A stretch of DNA of 64,000 nt from Natronococcus occultus SP4 (GTDB taxonomy: Archaea; Halobacteriota; Halobacteria; Halobacteriales; Natrialbaceae), in the NCBI RefSeq assembly GCF_000328685.1, contig NC_019974.1:1479001-1543000 (forward strand). Reading direction: 5' to 3'. The position numbers were made by a program, and so were the translations under genes. This document shows positions 8,406 to 15,379 of this stretch, piece after piece; within the stretch, counting starts at the first letter, position 1, and each line of letters starts with the position of its first letter. The notes beneath the pieces are model-generated. The model did not search any database, was not told the origin of the DNA, and worked only from the letters and a program-made list of their open reading frames with translations.

Positions 8406-9088
8406 CCGTCCGTCTCGAGCTCGCCGTCGGTCGCGGGGCCGCGTTCGGCGACCAGGACGCCGACCTGGTCGTGGACCCGTTCGACGGCTGTCAGCGAGAA
8501 GCCTGCGCTCGTGAAGGCGTCGGCGAGCGTGCCGACGGTCGCGGGGTCGTCGACCTCCGGCGAGTAAAACGGCTCCTCGGGGTCGGGCTCGCCGAAGAAC
8601 ATCACGTCCCCGAGGACGAACCGATCGGGCTCGAGGGCCGCGATCACGTCGATCGCCTCGCGCTTTTCCTCGTCCGAGAGGTGGTGCATCGCGAAGTTCG
8701 AAGTTACCACGTCCACACGAGGGGACCGAGTGTGGGCTCGAGACGTCTCCGACGTCTCGGCGTCGACGGGCCCGTCGTACTCGGGCTCGCGGAAGGTTCC
8801 CCGGTCGAACTCGACGTTCTCGAGGCCGTCCTCCTGGGCTTTCGTTCTCGCCTCGTCCATCATTCCCTCGCTGATGTCCCGGCCGACCACGCGGTCGGCA
8901 TCCGGTGCCAGCGCGAGTGCGATGGCGCCCGTCCCGGTCCCCAGATCGAGGACGACGTCCTCGGCGTCGGGCGCGGCGTGTTCGATCACCAGGTTCGCAC
9001 AGGCGCGGTACTCGTCGGATTTCGACTCGTCGTACTCGGTCGCTTTCTCGTCGAAGCGGGCGGCGTGTTCCTCAGGACTCTTCTTCAT
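8402..9088 (-). CDS. Class I SAM-dependent methyltransferase
   Basis: The product has 228 residues with a Rossmann-like methyltransferase fold: motif I VLDLGTGTGAIALAL (46-60), an acidic residue after strand beta2 (VVGRDISEGMMDEAR), and NFAMHHLSDEEK after strand 4. The substrate is unknown; its constant place between rnp3 and rnp2 in haloarchaea suggests an RNA- or translation-linked role. I choose ATG 9088 (MKKSPEEHAARF). The next in-frame ATG upstream, 9115, lies in the remnant of the old rnp3 3' end, where the other frame is the coding one. It overlaps rnp2 by four bases. The island removed its former translational coupling to rnp3. Confidence 0.88.
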   Translation of the reverse strand: MKKSPEEHAARFDEKATEYDESKSDEYRACANLVIEHAAPDAEDVVLDLGTGTGAIALALAPDADRVVGRDISEGMMDEARTKAQEDGLENVEFDRGTFREPEYDGPVDAETSETSRAHTRSPRVDVVTSNFAMHHLSDEEKREAIDVIAALEPDRFVLGDVMFFGEPDPEEPFYSPEVDDPATVGTLADAFTSAGFSLTAVERVHDQVGVLVAERGPATDGELETDG

Positions 9089-9122
9089 ACCTGCTCCGTT
9101 CGATCCCCGGCTCAATGAACGA
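9072..9122 (-). pseudogene. Stranded former 3' end of rnp3
   Basis: Reading minus from 9122 gives SFIEPGIERSRYEEES and stop. The intact rnp3 ends SFIEPEVEWGQYEADDS and stop: the same motif with the same YE spacing. The fragment has no start and is cut from the rest of rnp3 by about 1.57 kb. It overlaps the methyltransferase ATG at 9088, as expected if rnp3 and the methyltransferase were once overlapping neighbours. I read it as the original rnp3 tail left behind when the island arrived. Confidence 0.75.
9107..9122. repeat. Left 16-bp direct repeat flanking the halocin island
   Basis: CCGGCTCAATGAACGA here matches CCGGTTCAATGAACGA at 10679-10694 with one mismatch, in the same orientation. The right copy is inside the coding end of rnp3; this copy is inside the stranded old rnp3 end. 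The two copies bound the low-GC island and mark the probable recombination or integration site. Confidence 0.75.
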
Positions 9123-9222
9123 TGCGAATGGGGTGCCGGATGGGGTTCCCCTTGTTCCCATCAATTACGTATCTTATACACTTCTATCGAATTTAAGTGC
9201 GAGTGTATGGGTGATGACTATT

Positions 9223-9230
9223 AGATATAA
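9223..9230 (+). promoter_or_regulatory. TATA box of the halocin-like gene
   Basis: AGATATAA is centred about 28 bases before the GTG at 9255, implying a leaderless mRNA. An in-frame stop at 9243-9245 blocks any earlier start, so promoter and frame agree on the GTG start. Confidence 0.55.
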
Positions 9231-9254
9231 GCAAAGACGCAATAGTTACAGGTT

Positions 9255-10049
9255 GTGGTAGACGAAACACCATCACGGCGAACAATCCTGAAAGGTGTCA
9301 CAGCAGGCAGCGTTCCAATTGCGATGGGGTCCGCCTCAGGCAATCCTGGCGCGAAGAACAATGGAAACGGCCCGAAGACGGATTTGGAGATACTAGACTC
9401 AGCAGCCAAATCCCACTCGGAGGCACATAAGGATGCACACGCTGTGTTAGATGATGAGACGGTAACTGAATTGAGCATCGCTATTGAGTTGGTAACGTCC
9501 GATCCGTCGGTGAATAATCGTAATCCCGCTATCCTTCACTTGCCGCTTGCTTCGGACGATGAAGAATACACTGTTGATAATGGTGGCGTCCTCATGGCCT
9601 TGGTCGTTGACCACGGAGACGATCGTGTCCCGATTCAGGCGATGGGGATCACGAGAGAAGAAGCCGAAGACGAAATTAGCACTCAATCATCCGACGGGAC
9701 AGAAGCGTCGGTCGAAATGAAGGTATTCGGCGAAAACGAAACGTCTGGATTAGGGCTCCTTGAAACCACGGCAGACACACCAGCGCGTGAGGATTCCGTT
9801 TCGACACAATCGATTCACGGTTCCGTCGGTTGTGAGATGTGTACTACGATCATTGCGACCGCCTGTGTAGGCTCTTCTCGTATCACCCAAACATCCTGTG
9901 CGAAGGCCGCAGTATCGGCTGGCGCATTCAATCCGTGGGCGGGCGGTGCTGCGGCGGCGTTTTGCCTCTACGTCGTTCAAAACGCTACGACGCTCACCTG
10001 CACTGCCGCTCCCGGGACGATCTGCGTCGGAGCAGGTATTTGTGATTAA
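9255..10049 (+). CDS. Halocin-C8-like antimicrobial peptide precursor
   Basis: The product is a 264-residue preproprotein. It has a Tat signal (SRRTILK, residues 7-13, then a short hydrophobic stretch), a hydrophilic propeptide (about 35-185) and a compact C-terminal domain of about 76 residues with eight cysteines at 193, 196, 204, 215, 237, 249, 257 and 263. The spacing C-x2-C-x7-C at the start and C-x5-C at the end matches halocin C8 as I recall it, and the overall order (Tat signal, immunity-like propeptide, Cys-rich C-terminus) is that of the HalC8 precursor. The mature peptide is probably released after export and kills other haloarchaea; by analogy the propeptide may confer immunity. 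The start is GTG. Base composition and position mark it as acquired. Confidence 0.72.
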   Translation: MVDETPSRRTILKGVTAGSVPIAMGSASGNPGAKNNGNGPKTDLEILDSAAKSHSEAHKDAHAVLDDETVTELSIAIELVTSDPSVNNRNPAILHLPLASDDEEYTVDNGGVLMALVVDHGDDRVPIQAMGITREEAEDEISTQSSDGTEASVEMKVFGENETSGLGLLETTADTPAREDSVSTQSIHGSVGCEMCTTIIATACVGSSRITQTSCAKAAVSAGAFNPWAGGAAAAFCLYVVQNATTLTCTAAPGTICVGAGICD

Positions 10050-10085
10050 CGATTTGATATAACAAAAATGCCATCTACGATAAGG

Positions 10086-10093
10086 ATTTATAT
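10086..10093 (+). promoter_or_regulatory. Possible TATA box before the membrane-protein gene
   Basis: ATTTATAT lies in the AT-rich 97-base gap after the halocin-like gene. It would place a transcription start near 10115, with a leader of about 30 bases before ATG 10147. Co-transcription with the halocin-like gene is the alternative. Confidence 0.3.
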
Positions 10094-10146
10094 GAAACTT
10101 CTACAGTCGAATAGTGCTATCAGAAAGAACGGGTTGGAAAACGTAT

Positions 10147-10629
10147 ATGAGCACGGACAATAACTCACTCGAGCGGTACCGACAGTGGATTATCGCCGGA
10201 ACAGCCGCCCTCAAAATTGGACTCGTTGTGTACGGCGTTTGGGTGACGCTTGCGGTTTACCAGGCTGGACTCGAATGATTGGCCCTCAGTTTCGGCATCG
10301 GTGGCGGGCTCTATCTCCTCGTCGAGGCGGTAGCCGACTGGCGGAAGGGACGACGGCCATGGATGCCGACTCGGCGAGTCATCGCAACGGAATTTGACAA
10401 ATCACCATCGATTCGGCGTGGTAGTATCATCGGTGTGGTTGCCGCGAAACTGACAGTCATCGGACTCTGGGCATTCGTGACCTATACGGTCTATCAGGCA
10501 GGATTAGAGGGGATTGCCGCGAGTTTCGTTTTCCTCGGAGCCACCTACGTAGTCGCCAGACTCGCACTCGATTTGCGAGCGGGCCGTCCGCCGTGGCTCC
10601 CGATGGATCGCGTGCCGCTATTCGAGTAA
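10147..10629 (+). pseudogene. Duplicated four-helix membrane protein interrupted by TGA; possible halocin immunity
   Basis: From ATG 10147 the frame encodes two homologous halves. Half 1 has LKIGLVVYGVWVTLAVYQAGLE, stop at 10276-10278, then LALSFGIGGG and GRRPWMPTRRV. Half 2 has AKLTVIGLWAFVTYTVYQAGLEG, IAASFVFLGA and GRPPWLPMDRV. The halves align without gaps around the stop, which falls where half 2 has Gly, so a single GGA-to-TGA change explains it. A restart at TTG 10279 directly after the stop could still make the downstream part. Each half would supply two membrane helices. Its place just downstream of the halocin-like gene inside the island suggests immunity or export, but no family is recognised. 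It is either a nonsense-mutated gene or two separately translated pieces. Confidence 0.6.
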
Positions 10630-10640
10630 TCTCAGAACTG

Positions 10641-11348
10641 TCAGCTATCGTCGGCCTCGTACTGTCCCCATTCAACCTCCGGTTCAATGAACGACTCGGA
10701 GTCGATGCGACGATTGCGCTCGGCGAGTCGGCCCCACTCGGCGAGTCCGTCCTCGATAAAGTCACTCGAGAGGCCGATCTCCTCGCCTACCGCCTGCAGT
10801 TCGCGGGGTGAGCGAAGCTCGAGGTGCGAGTACGGGTCGGCGCTGACGACGTAGGGCGCGTCGTAGTAGTCGACGATCTCGGAGAGCTTCCGCAGCGACT
10901 GGAGGGTTCGAACCCGCCGCCCGCCGCTCTCCCGGAGCGCGCCCGAGAGGTCGAACTCGATTCGGACGCCGTTCTCGACGGCGGCTTTCGCCAGTACGTG
11001 GTTGACGTCGCCGTCGCCGGCCATCGGCCCCGCCAGTACGTCGACCTTCGCTTGTTCGACCGCAAACCGGTTCAGGGCGTTCGTCCCGCCTTCGAGGGCG
11101 ATGAGGGTCCGTGAGGTGCGGTAGTTACCGACCGAGCCGCTGGCCTGTTGGGGGTCTGCGGCCCGGATCTCGACGCCGTCGACGACGTCGATCCCGTACT
11201 CGTTGGCGATCGTGTCGGCGTCGTAGTCGGCTCGAGTTCCGGAGTGGTTGCGCACGACCATCCCCTCGTACCCGTAGTCGGCCGCCCGTTTCGCGAGCCT
11301 GGCGACCGTGCTCTGTCCCTCGGGGTGGACGCGGACGGCCTCGTACAT
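10641..11348 (-). CDS. rnp3: Ribonuclease P protein component 3 (Rpp30)
   Basis: The product is a 235-residue Rpp30 homolog with a PHP-like TIM-barrel fold. Recognisable segments are MYEAVRVHPEG, YEGMVVRNHSG, GVEIRAADPQQASGSVGNYR, LAGPMAGDGDVNHVLAKAAVENGVRIEFDLS and PYVVSADPYSHLELRSPREL. With Pop5 it forms the activating heterodimer of archaeal RNase P. The last 12 residues (EVEWGQYEADDS) lie past the 16-bp repeat and so derive from the island; the original tail survives at 9072-9122. The substituted tail is acidic and similar in length, so function is probably kept. It was formerly overlapped by the methyltransferase gene and now ends 12 bases after the convergent membrane-protein gene. Confidence 0.93.
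   Translation of the reverse strand: MYEAVRVHPEGQSTVARLAKRAADYGYEGMVVRNHSGTRADYDADTIANEYGIDVVDGVEIRAADPQQASGSVGNYRTSRTLIALEGGTNALNRFAVEQAKVDVLAGPMAGDGDVNHVLAKAAVENGVRIEFDLSGALRESGGRRVRTLQSLRKLSEIVDYYDAPYVVSADPYSHLELRSPRELQAVGEEIGLSSDFIEDGLAEWGRLAERNRRIDSESFIEPEVEWGQYEADDS
10679..10694. repeat. Right 16-bp direct repeat flanking the halocin island
   Basis: This is the partner of 9107-9122 (15 of 16 bases identical). It lies in the coding sequence of rnp3 and specifies its SFIEP motif; everything of rnp3 downstream of it comes from the island. Confidence 0.75.
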
Positions 11349-11432
11349 ACTCGAGGACTCTCGGAGCTTCGACTTGGAGTTTGCGTCACGCGCTCGCCCG
11401 ACTCTCGCTCGAGCAACGGATTACAGCCGGGA

Positions 11433-11909
11433 GCGCGCTCGCCGACCTTCGGCGAGCGCGCGACTCAACGAAAGAGCAAGCTCTTTCGAGCAGCGAGGGA
11501 TCGTCGATCCCTCGAGTAGTCGGCGCGAAGTCGTTCGAAACGGATTTGCCGTTTCATGATGCCAAAAATCTTCGATTTTTGAGCACCCCGACGACCTCGC
11601 GAACGCGCAGCGTTCGCTCAACGGGGAAGGGCAGGCAGACTCACGGTACTCACCGCGAGCGAACCCGACGGGTGAGCGAGCGGGCCGACGACCGATGTGA
11701 GTGAGGACTATCGGAACGAACGAACGGAGGGAGGAGTGCTTTTGATCGAAATTTTATCGAGGGACATCGCGGTCGCGAACCGCCGCGACCGCGATAGACC
11801 GTGGTTCGAAAGACGCCAAAGGCGTCTTTCGTCATCATGCGAGACCACAGGTCTCGCGGACCTCGCGGAGCTTCGCTCCGCTCAGTCACGAGAGAGCGAA
11901 GCTCTCTCG
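11433..11909. repeat. Array of eleven short perfect hairpins, no gene
   Basis: The 581-base gap between rnp3 and tbsP has no convincing ORF but is packed with unrelated perfect inverted repeats. Arms are: 11433-11444/11450-11461; 11469-11477/11480-11488; 11494-11502/11506-11514; 11537-11543/11549-11555; 11564-11570/11574-11580; 11599-11606/11610-11617; 11766-11777/11784-11795; 11807-11817/11821-11831; 11839-11846/11850-11857; 11865-11871/11875-11881; 11889-11897/11901-11909. Stems are 7-12 bp, and loops are 2-6 bases, mostly 3. The arms differ in sequence from hairpin to hairpin, so this is not one repeat family. A structured RNA, a terminator region, or the product of a palindrome-generating replication process are all possible. 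Confidence 0.75.
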
Positions 11910-11929
11910 AACGACAGAATAAAATTTCG

Positions 11930-12748
11930 TTAGTTGAGAATCGACTGGGCGACCGTCGCGAGCTGGCCGTTGTCGGCCTCGGTGAGCCGCTCGTCGCCGA
12001 TCTTCAGGCGCAGGCGCGGGCGGCCGACGTCGATGGGAACCTTCTCGGTGTCGATCAGGCCCATGTCCTCGAGTTTGGTCTTCGTGCGGCTGAACGTCGC
12101 CTTGCTGGCGATGCCGACGTCCTCGCCCCATTTGCTGATGTCGTACAGCAGCGCCTCGTTTTTGGCGGCGACGAGCAGCGAGATCGTCACCTCGTCGAGA
12201 CCGTCGCCGTCGCCGCGGGCGGTCTCCAGCGAGTCGAGGATCGCGCTGAAGTCCTCCTGGGCGCCGGGGCTAATCTCCTCGGAGAGCGTGTCTTGAACGT
12301 CCGAGATCGGTGGCGTCCGGAGGTTGAACTCGGAAGCGTCCTCCCAGCGGGTCGCGTACGCGTCGTGGGTGTCCTCGACGAAGCTCTTGTCGTCGGTGAC
12401 CAGTCCGCCGACGCGGTCGTTCGCGTGGACGATGGCGACGACGCTGTCTTCCGTTACGAGCAGCGAGTTCTCGGGGGCCTCCTCGAGTGAGCGCAGCGAG
12501 AGCGAGCCCTGGCTAACGAGGTCGGCGGCGTTCGACGCGACGATGAAATCGTCCATGACGTCTTTGAGCGTCCGTTCGTCGGCGAGCATGTGAACCGAGG
12601 GGAGTTCGCCGTCGAAATTCGTCGCGACGGAGACGAACTCCTCGATGGCGTCTCGTGACGGGTTTACCATGTAGACGTCACCGCTCGCGTCTCCGAGGAT
12701 CGATTCGAGGATATCGTCAATCTGGTGATTGAGTAAATTCGAGGTCAT
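11930..12748 (-). CDS. tbsP: TbsP/DUF5821-like transcriptional regulator
   Basis: The product has 272 residues. The N-terminal half (VYMVNPSRDAIEEFVSVATNFDGELPSVHMLADE) looks like a sensor or effector domain. The C-terminal part carries a winged-helix DNA-binding domain (LLYDISKWGEDVGIASKATFSRTKTKLEDMGLIDTEKVPIDVGRPRLRLKIG). This matches the haloarchaeal TbsP family, reported to help regulate gluconeogenic and sugar-related promoters in Haloferax; I recall the family and could not verify the ortholog. A TATA-like element (12777-12785) lies about 30 bases before the ATG, suggesting a leaderless mRNA. It is preceded by AT-rich DNA and followed by the hairpin array. Confidence 0.7.
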   Translation of the reverse strand: MTSNLLNHQIDDILESILGDASGDVYMVNPSRDAIEEFVSVATNFDGELPSVHMLADERTLKDVMDDFIVASNAADLVSQGSLSLRSLEEAPENSLLVTEDSVVAIVHANDRVGGLVTDDKSFVEDTHDAYATRWEDASEFNLRTPPISDVQDTLSEEISPGAQEDFSAILDSLETARGDGDGLDEVTISLLVAAKNEALLYDISKWGEDVGIASKATFSRTKTKLEDMGLIDTEKVPIDVGRPRLRLKIGDERLTEADNGQLATVAQSILN

Positions 12749-12995
12749 GCCAATACAGAAGTAAACGAGGTACAGTTACTTAATTTTGGTGGCCGTTTCC
12801 CCGCCAGAACCGCCGTGTTCTATCCGTACGCCGCGATACGAACCCGGGTCACCGTCGCGAGCGCAGGTCGTGCCAGGAAGCCGTATTTGTTTCTATGATC
12901 TGTCTTATCAGATTATTAGTATATACCGTTTTGTCTCTACTTATGTTTGAAATTACGACAAAACTTATGTTCGGGTTCTGGCATTGTAGGGTTGC
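12749..12995. other. AT-rich intergenic region with tbsP promoter
   Basis: About 250 bases separate tbsP from the small ORF and the CHAT gene. The tbsP TATA box is at about 12777-12785. Bases 12890-12970 are strikingly AT-rich for this genome, with several runs of T and A; they may be the promoter of the small ORF at 12996 or a remnant of lost DNA. No other gene is visible. Confidence 0.45.
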
Positions 12996-13115
12996 ATGGG
13001 TGCAATTGGTGACCTGATCGACTCGGTGCAGGTGTGTGTGAAACAGCAACTTCGAAACGACAGACGCGATCGCTCGCTCCAAGCGAGCGGGGTTAGTACG
13101 TACAGCGGACCCTAA
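12996..13115 (+). CDS. Possible 39-residue small protein
   Basis: The frame ATG 12996 to TAA 13113-13115 encodes MGAIGDLIDSVQVCVKQQLR followed by a short Arg/Ser-rich tail. A TATA-like AACTTATG sits about 30 bases upstream (12962-12969), the leaderless spacing seen elsewhere in the window. The first 20 residues look like an amphipathic helix start of a real protein, while the tail (including a palindromic segment near 13068-13087) does not, so it may be a truncated gene. It converges on the CHAT gene, ending 4 bases from its stop. No family is recognised. Confidence 0.3.
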   Translation: MGAIGDLIDSVQVCVKQQLRNDRRDRSLQASGVSTYSGP

Positions 13116-13119
13116 CCGC

Positions 13120-15207
13120 TCAAACGAACTGCGACCACAGTTCTCCGGACCAGTAGATATCGCCGTCGTAGATCACCGGCGACTCCGTATCCTGTAGCAT
13201 CGACACTAGCTCGGACCGGTCTAGCGTGAAACTGGACTCGTTTCCACAGAGGTACGCGTACTCGCTGTCGGTTGTGTGGGGAACGTAGTACGATCCCGTT
13301 GCGTGTGTCGAGTAGCAGTCGAAGGTCGCCAGATATCGGTCGTCCTCGAGTTCCTCGAGGGAGATCGTCGTTGGGAGACGACTCTCGCTTTGGGTAAGCG
13401 AGTGGGTGCCGTCGCCGACGACGGCGTAATCTTTCCCCATCATGATCCGACGGCGAGCGAGTCGGAGCGCTCGCTCGATGCTGAACCCGTGGACGAGCAG
13501 CTTGGCGAACGTCGAACCGACCTTGATAGCGTGGTCGTTTAGCACCTTCCGGAACGTCACCGCGCCCGCGACGCTGCCTTTCTCGATTAGTTCCATCCCC
13601 TCGTAGTAGGAGCCACAGGCGTTGAGGAAGAACGTCTGTGCGGAACACTGATCGAGACTCGAGGCCGAGAGCGTTCCGTCCGTACAGCGAAGGCCGTCGG
13701 TCTCGCAGTGACCGATGTAGTGAACGAAGTCGTAATCGCTCTCGAAGACGGTAGCGAGCTCGGCTCGTGTCAGCCCTTCCTCGACGGAAACGTCCATCCT
13801 GACCTCTTTCGAGCGTCGCCGGTAGATCTCGGCGACGTCGTCGTGTTCGCCGGCCATCTCGGGGTCGTTCAGAACGACACAGATCGAGGTCGATTCGCTC
13901 GAACGCTCGAGGTACTCCAGCCGGTTGTGGTAGGCCGCAGCCGTCGATTTGAACACGTCGATCGGGACGCCATCGGCGAGCCAGCCGTGAACTCGTGCGT
14001 CCCGCAGGTCTGGTTTCACGATGTCGACCGACGCAACCTGCCCGGAGTGAGCTCCACCCGGCGAGCCGTTTCCGCCGCGGTAGAAGTCGGTCAGCGAGCG
14101 CTCGATCAGTTCCTCTCCCTCGAGCTCGGAGGTGCGAGGAGTATAGAGGAGGCTCATCCGATCGAGCAAAAACGGGAGCGTCTCGACGGTCTCGTACTCG
14201 GGAGAGATGTACGTCGCGAGATGCCACTCCGGCAATCGGTGTTCGACCGCCTCGTAGGGTATCTCGAGGTACGTGGCGAGCCGCTCGGCCGGCGTCGCCT
14301 CATAGAGCCGTTCGGCGTCGAGCTCCAGTACGTCGAGCAGACTCGATTCGGCGAGCTGCGTTCCGTACGGCCCGACGTTGCGGACGAGACAGTCCAGAAA
14401 GAACGTCTTTCGGAGGAGCCGCTCCACGTCACGCTCGAGACCGGGCATCGGTGAGAGCTCCGTCTCGATGCTCCGGTCGGGCACGCGGAGCCGAGGACGC
14501 GTTCCGGCGCCGTCGGCACAGTCCGTCGTTCGCACCGTCGCCTGAAGGTAGTACGCAAGCGAGGCGGTGGCGTACAGCGCCTTGTAGTCGGGAGGGACGA
14601 CGATCTCGATTCCGCTTTTCGGGCGTTCGGAACGGATCGTGTCGGGTATCTCGAGTTCGTCGCCGAACTCGATCAGCGGCGGGTGGCCACGGAGCGTCGG
14701 GTAGGTGCGGTCGGGGCTGGTGGTCTTGTACGACGAGGTTAGATGGGAGATCGCCGTCGCCACATCGGTCGGCGAGTCGGGGACGGTAATCGTCCCCGCG
14801 GGACGTTCGTGACGGCTCCGCAGTCCGAGGACGACCCGAACCGGCTTCGGGAACGAGACGACGATCGACTCGAAGTCGTCGGTCTTGCGAACCGTCGCGC
14901 GGCCGGAGAACCGGAGATAGCTTTTGATCTCGGTGTCGACGTCGATCACGTACTCGTCGGCGGGCAAGGAGAGCGGTTGCCCCCCGGGATCGAGCTCGTA
15001 CCGGGCGTTCGACCCGAGCGCGAACGCGTAGACGACCGCGTTGGGGAACCGTAGCTCGTCGGTTGTGACAGTGATCGTCTCGTCGACCGGACGCGGGAGC
15101 TCGCGTCCGGTGTCGACGACCGAGAGATCGTCGCCCACGACGGTGAGTTCGGCGTTATCCGTGTCCATGACGTGGAGCGTTTCCCCGGCCGTCGCCCACT
15201 CTATCAT
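13120..15207 (-). CDS. CHAT-domain (caspase-like) protein
   Basis: The product has 695 residues with no signal peptide or membrane helix. The C-terminal part is a CHAT/caspase-like peptidase domain: the catalytic His is in HYIGHCE (His500) and the nucleophile in FFLNACGSYYEG (Cys531), preceded by strand-like SICVVLNDPEM. The N-terminal 400 residues have a beta-rich start (about 1-130, VVYAFALGSNARYELDPGG) and an alpha/beta middle with no repeats I recognise. CHAT proteases act in bacterial gasdermin and type III-E CRISPR defence and in separase-like cleavage. Here there is no gasdermin, CRISPR or TPR neighbour. A TATA-like element at 15231-15240 fits the ATG at 15207. The substrate is unknown. 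Confidence 0.82.
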   Translation of the reverse strand: MIEWATAGETLHVMDTDNAELTVVGDDLSVVDTGRELPRPVDETITVTTDELRFPNAVVYAFALGSNARYELDPGGQPLSLPADEYVIDVDTEIKSYLRFSGRATVRKTDDFESIVVSFPKPVRVVLGLRSRHERPAGTITVPDSPTDVATAISHLTSSYKTTSPDRTYPTLRGHPPLIEFGDELEIPDTIRSERPKSGIEIVVPPDYKALYATASLAYYLQATVRTTDCADGAGTRPRLRVPDRSIETELSPMPGLERDVERLLRKTFFLDCLVRNVGPYGTQLAESSLLDVLELDAERLYEATPAERLATYLEIPYEAVEHRLPEWHLATYISPEYETVETLPFLLDRMSLLYTPRTSELEGEELIERSLTDFYRGGNGSPGGAHSGQVASVDIVKPDLRDARVHGWLADGVPIDVFKSTAAAYHNRLEYLERSSESTSICVVLNDPEMAGEHDDVAEIYRRRSKEVRMDVSVEEGLTRAELATVFESDYDFVHYIGHCETDGLRCTDGTLSASSLDQCSAQTFFLNACGSYYEGMELIEKGSVAGAVTFRKVLNDHAIKVGSTFAKLLVHGFSIERALRLARRRIMMGKDYAVVGDGTHSLTQSESRLPTTISLEELEDDRYLATFDCYSTHATGSYYVPHTTDSEYAYLCGNESSFTLDRSELVSMLQDTESPVIYDGDIYWSGELWSQFV

Positions 15208-15349
15208 TCGGTATGCCGATGCTCGTCCGATTAGTTAGGTGTATCGGACGTTGCTACTTGGTGGAAATGAATTTATCAGTGAAATGAATAACTATCGAGA
15301 CGGTCGTCCTCGAAACGAGTACTGGCTCGACTTGCCGTAGACGGGTACA

Positions 15350-15356
15350 CTTATAC
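15350..15356 (+). promoter_or_regulatory. glyA TATA box
   Basis: CTTATAC is centred 27 bases before the glyA ATG at 15380, giving a leaderless or near-leaderless transcript. Confidence 0.55.
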
Positions 15357-15379
15357 GCACACCGAACCGCACACCAGAC

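Larger units (their letters stand above)
9123..10678. mobile_element. Horizontally acquired halocin island
   Basis: This 1.56-kb segment lies between two 16-bp direct repeats and interrupts the rnp3-methyltransferase junction. Its GC content is visibly lower (several 60-base lines are near 45-55% GC) than the surrounding core genes. It carries two plus-strand genes, a halocin-like precursor and a membrane protein, opposite to the host operon. It also supplies the last 12 codons of the present rnp3. No integrase, transposase or long terminal inverted repeat is present, so it is not autonomous; homologous exchange with a strain that already had the cassette beside rnp3 is a plausible route. Confidence 0.7.

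Noticed and set aside
10276-10278. TGA as selenocysteine codon
   Set aside because: Haloarchaea are not known to use selenocysteine and the duplicated half has Gly at this site; a nonsense mutation is simpler.
9123-10678. Insertion sequence or transposon origin of the island
   Set aside because: No transposase, integrase or long terminal inverted repeats; the boundaries are a direct repeat inside a homologous gene end.
12849-13082. 77-codon minus-strand frame in the tbsP-CHAT gap
   Set aside because: Covers the AT-rich promoter-like patch, with atypical composition for a haloarchaeal protein.
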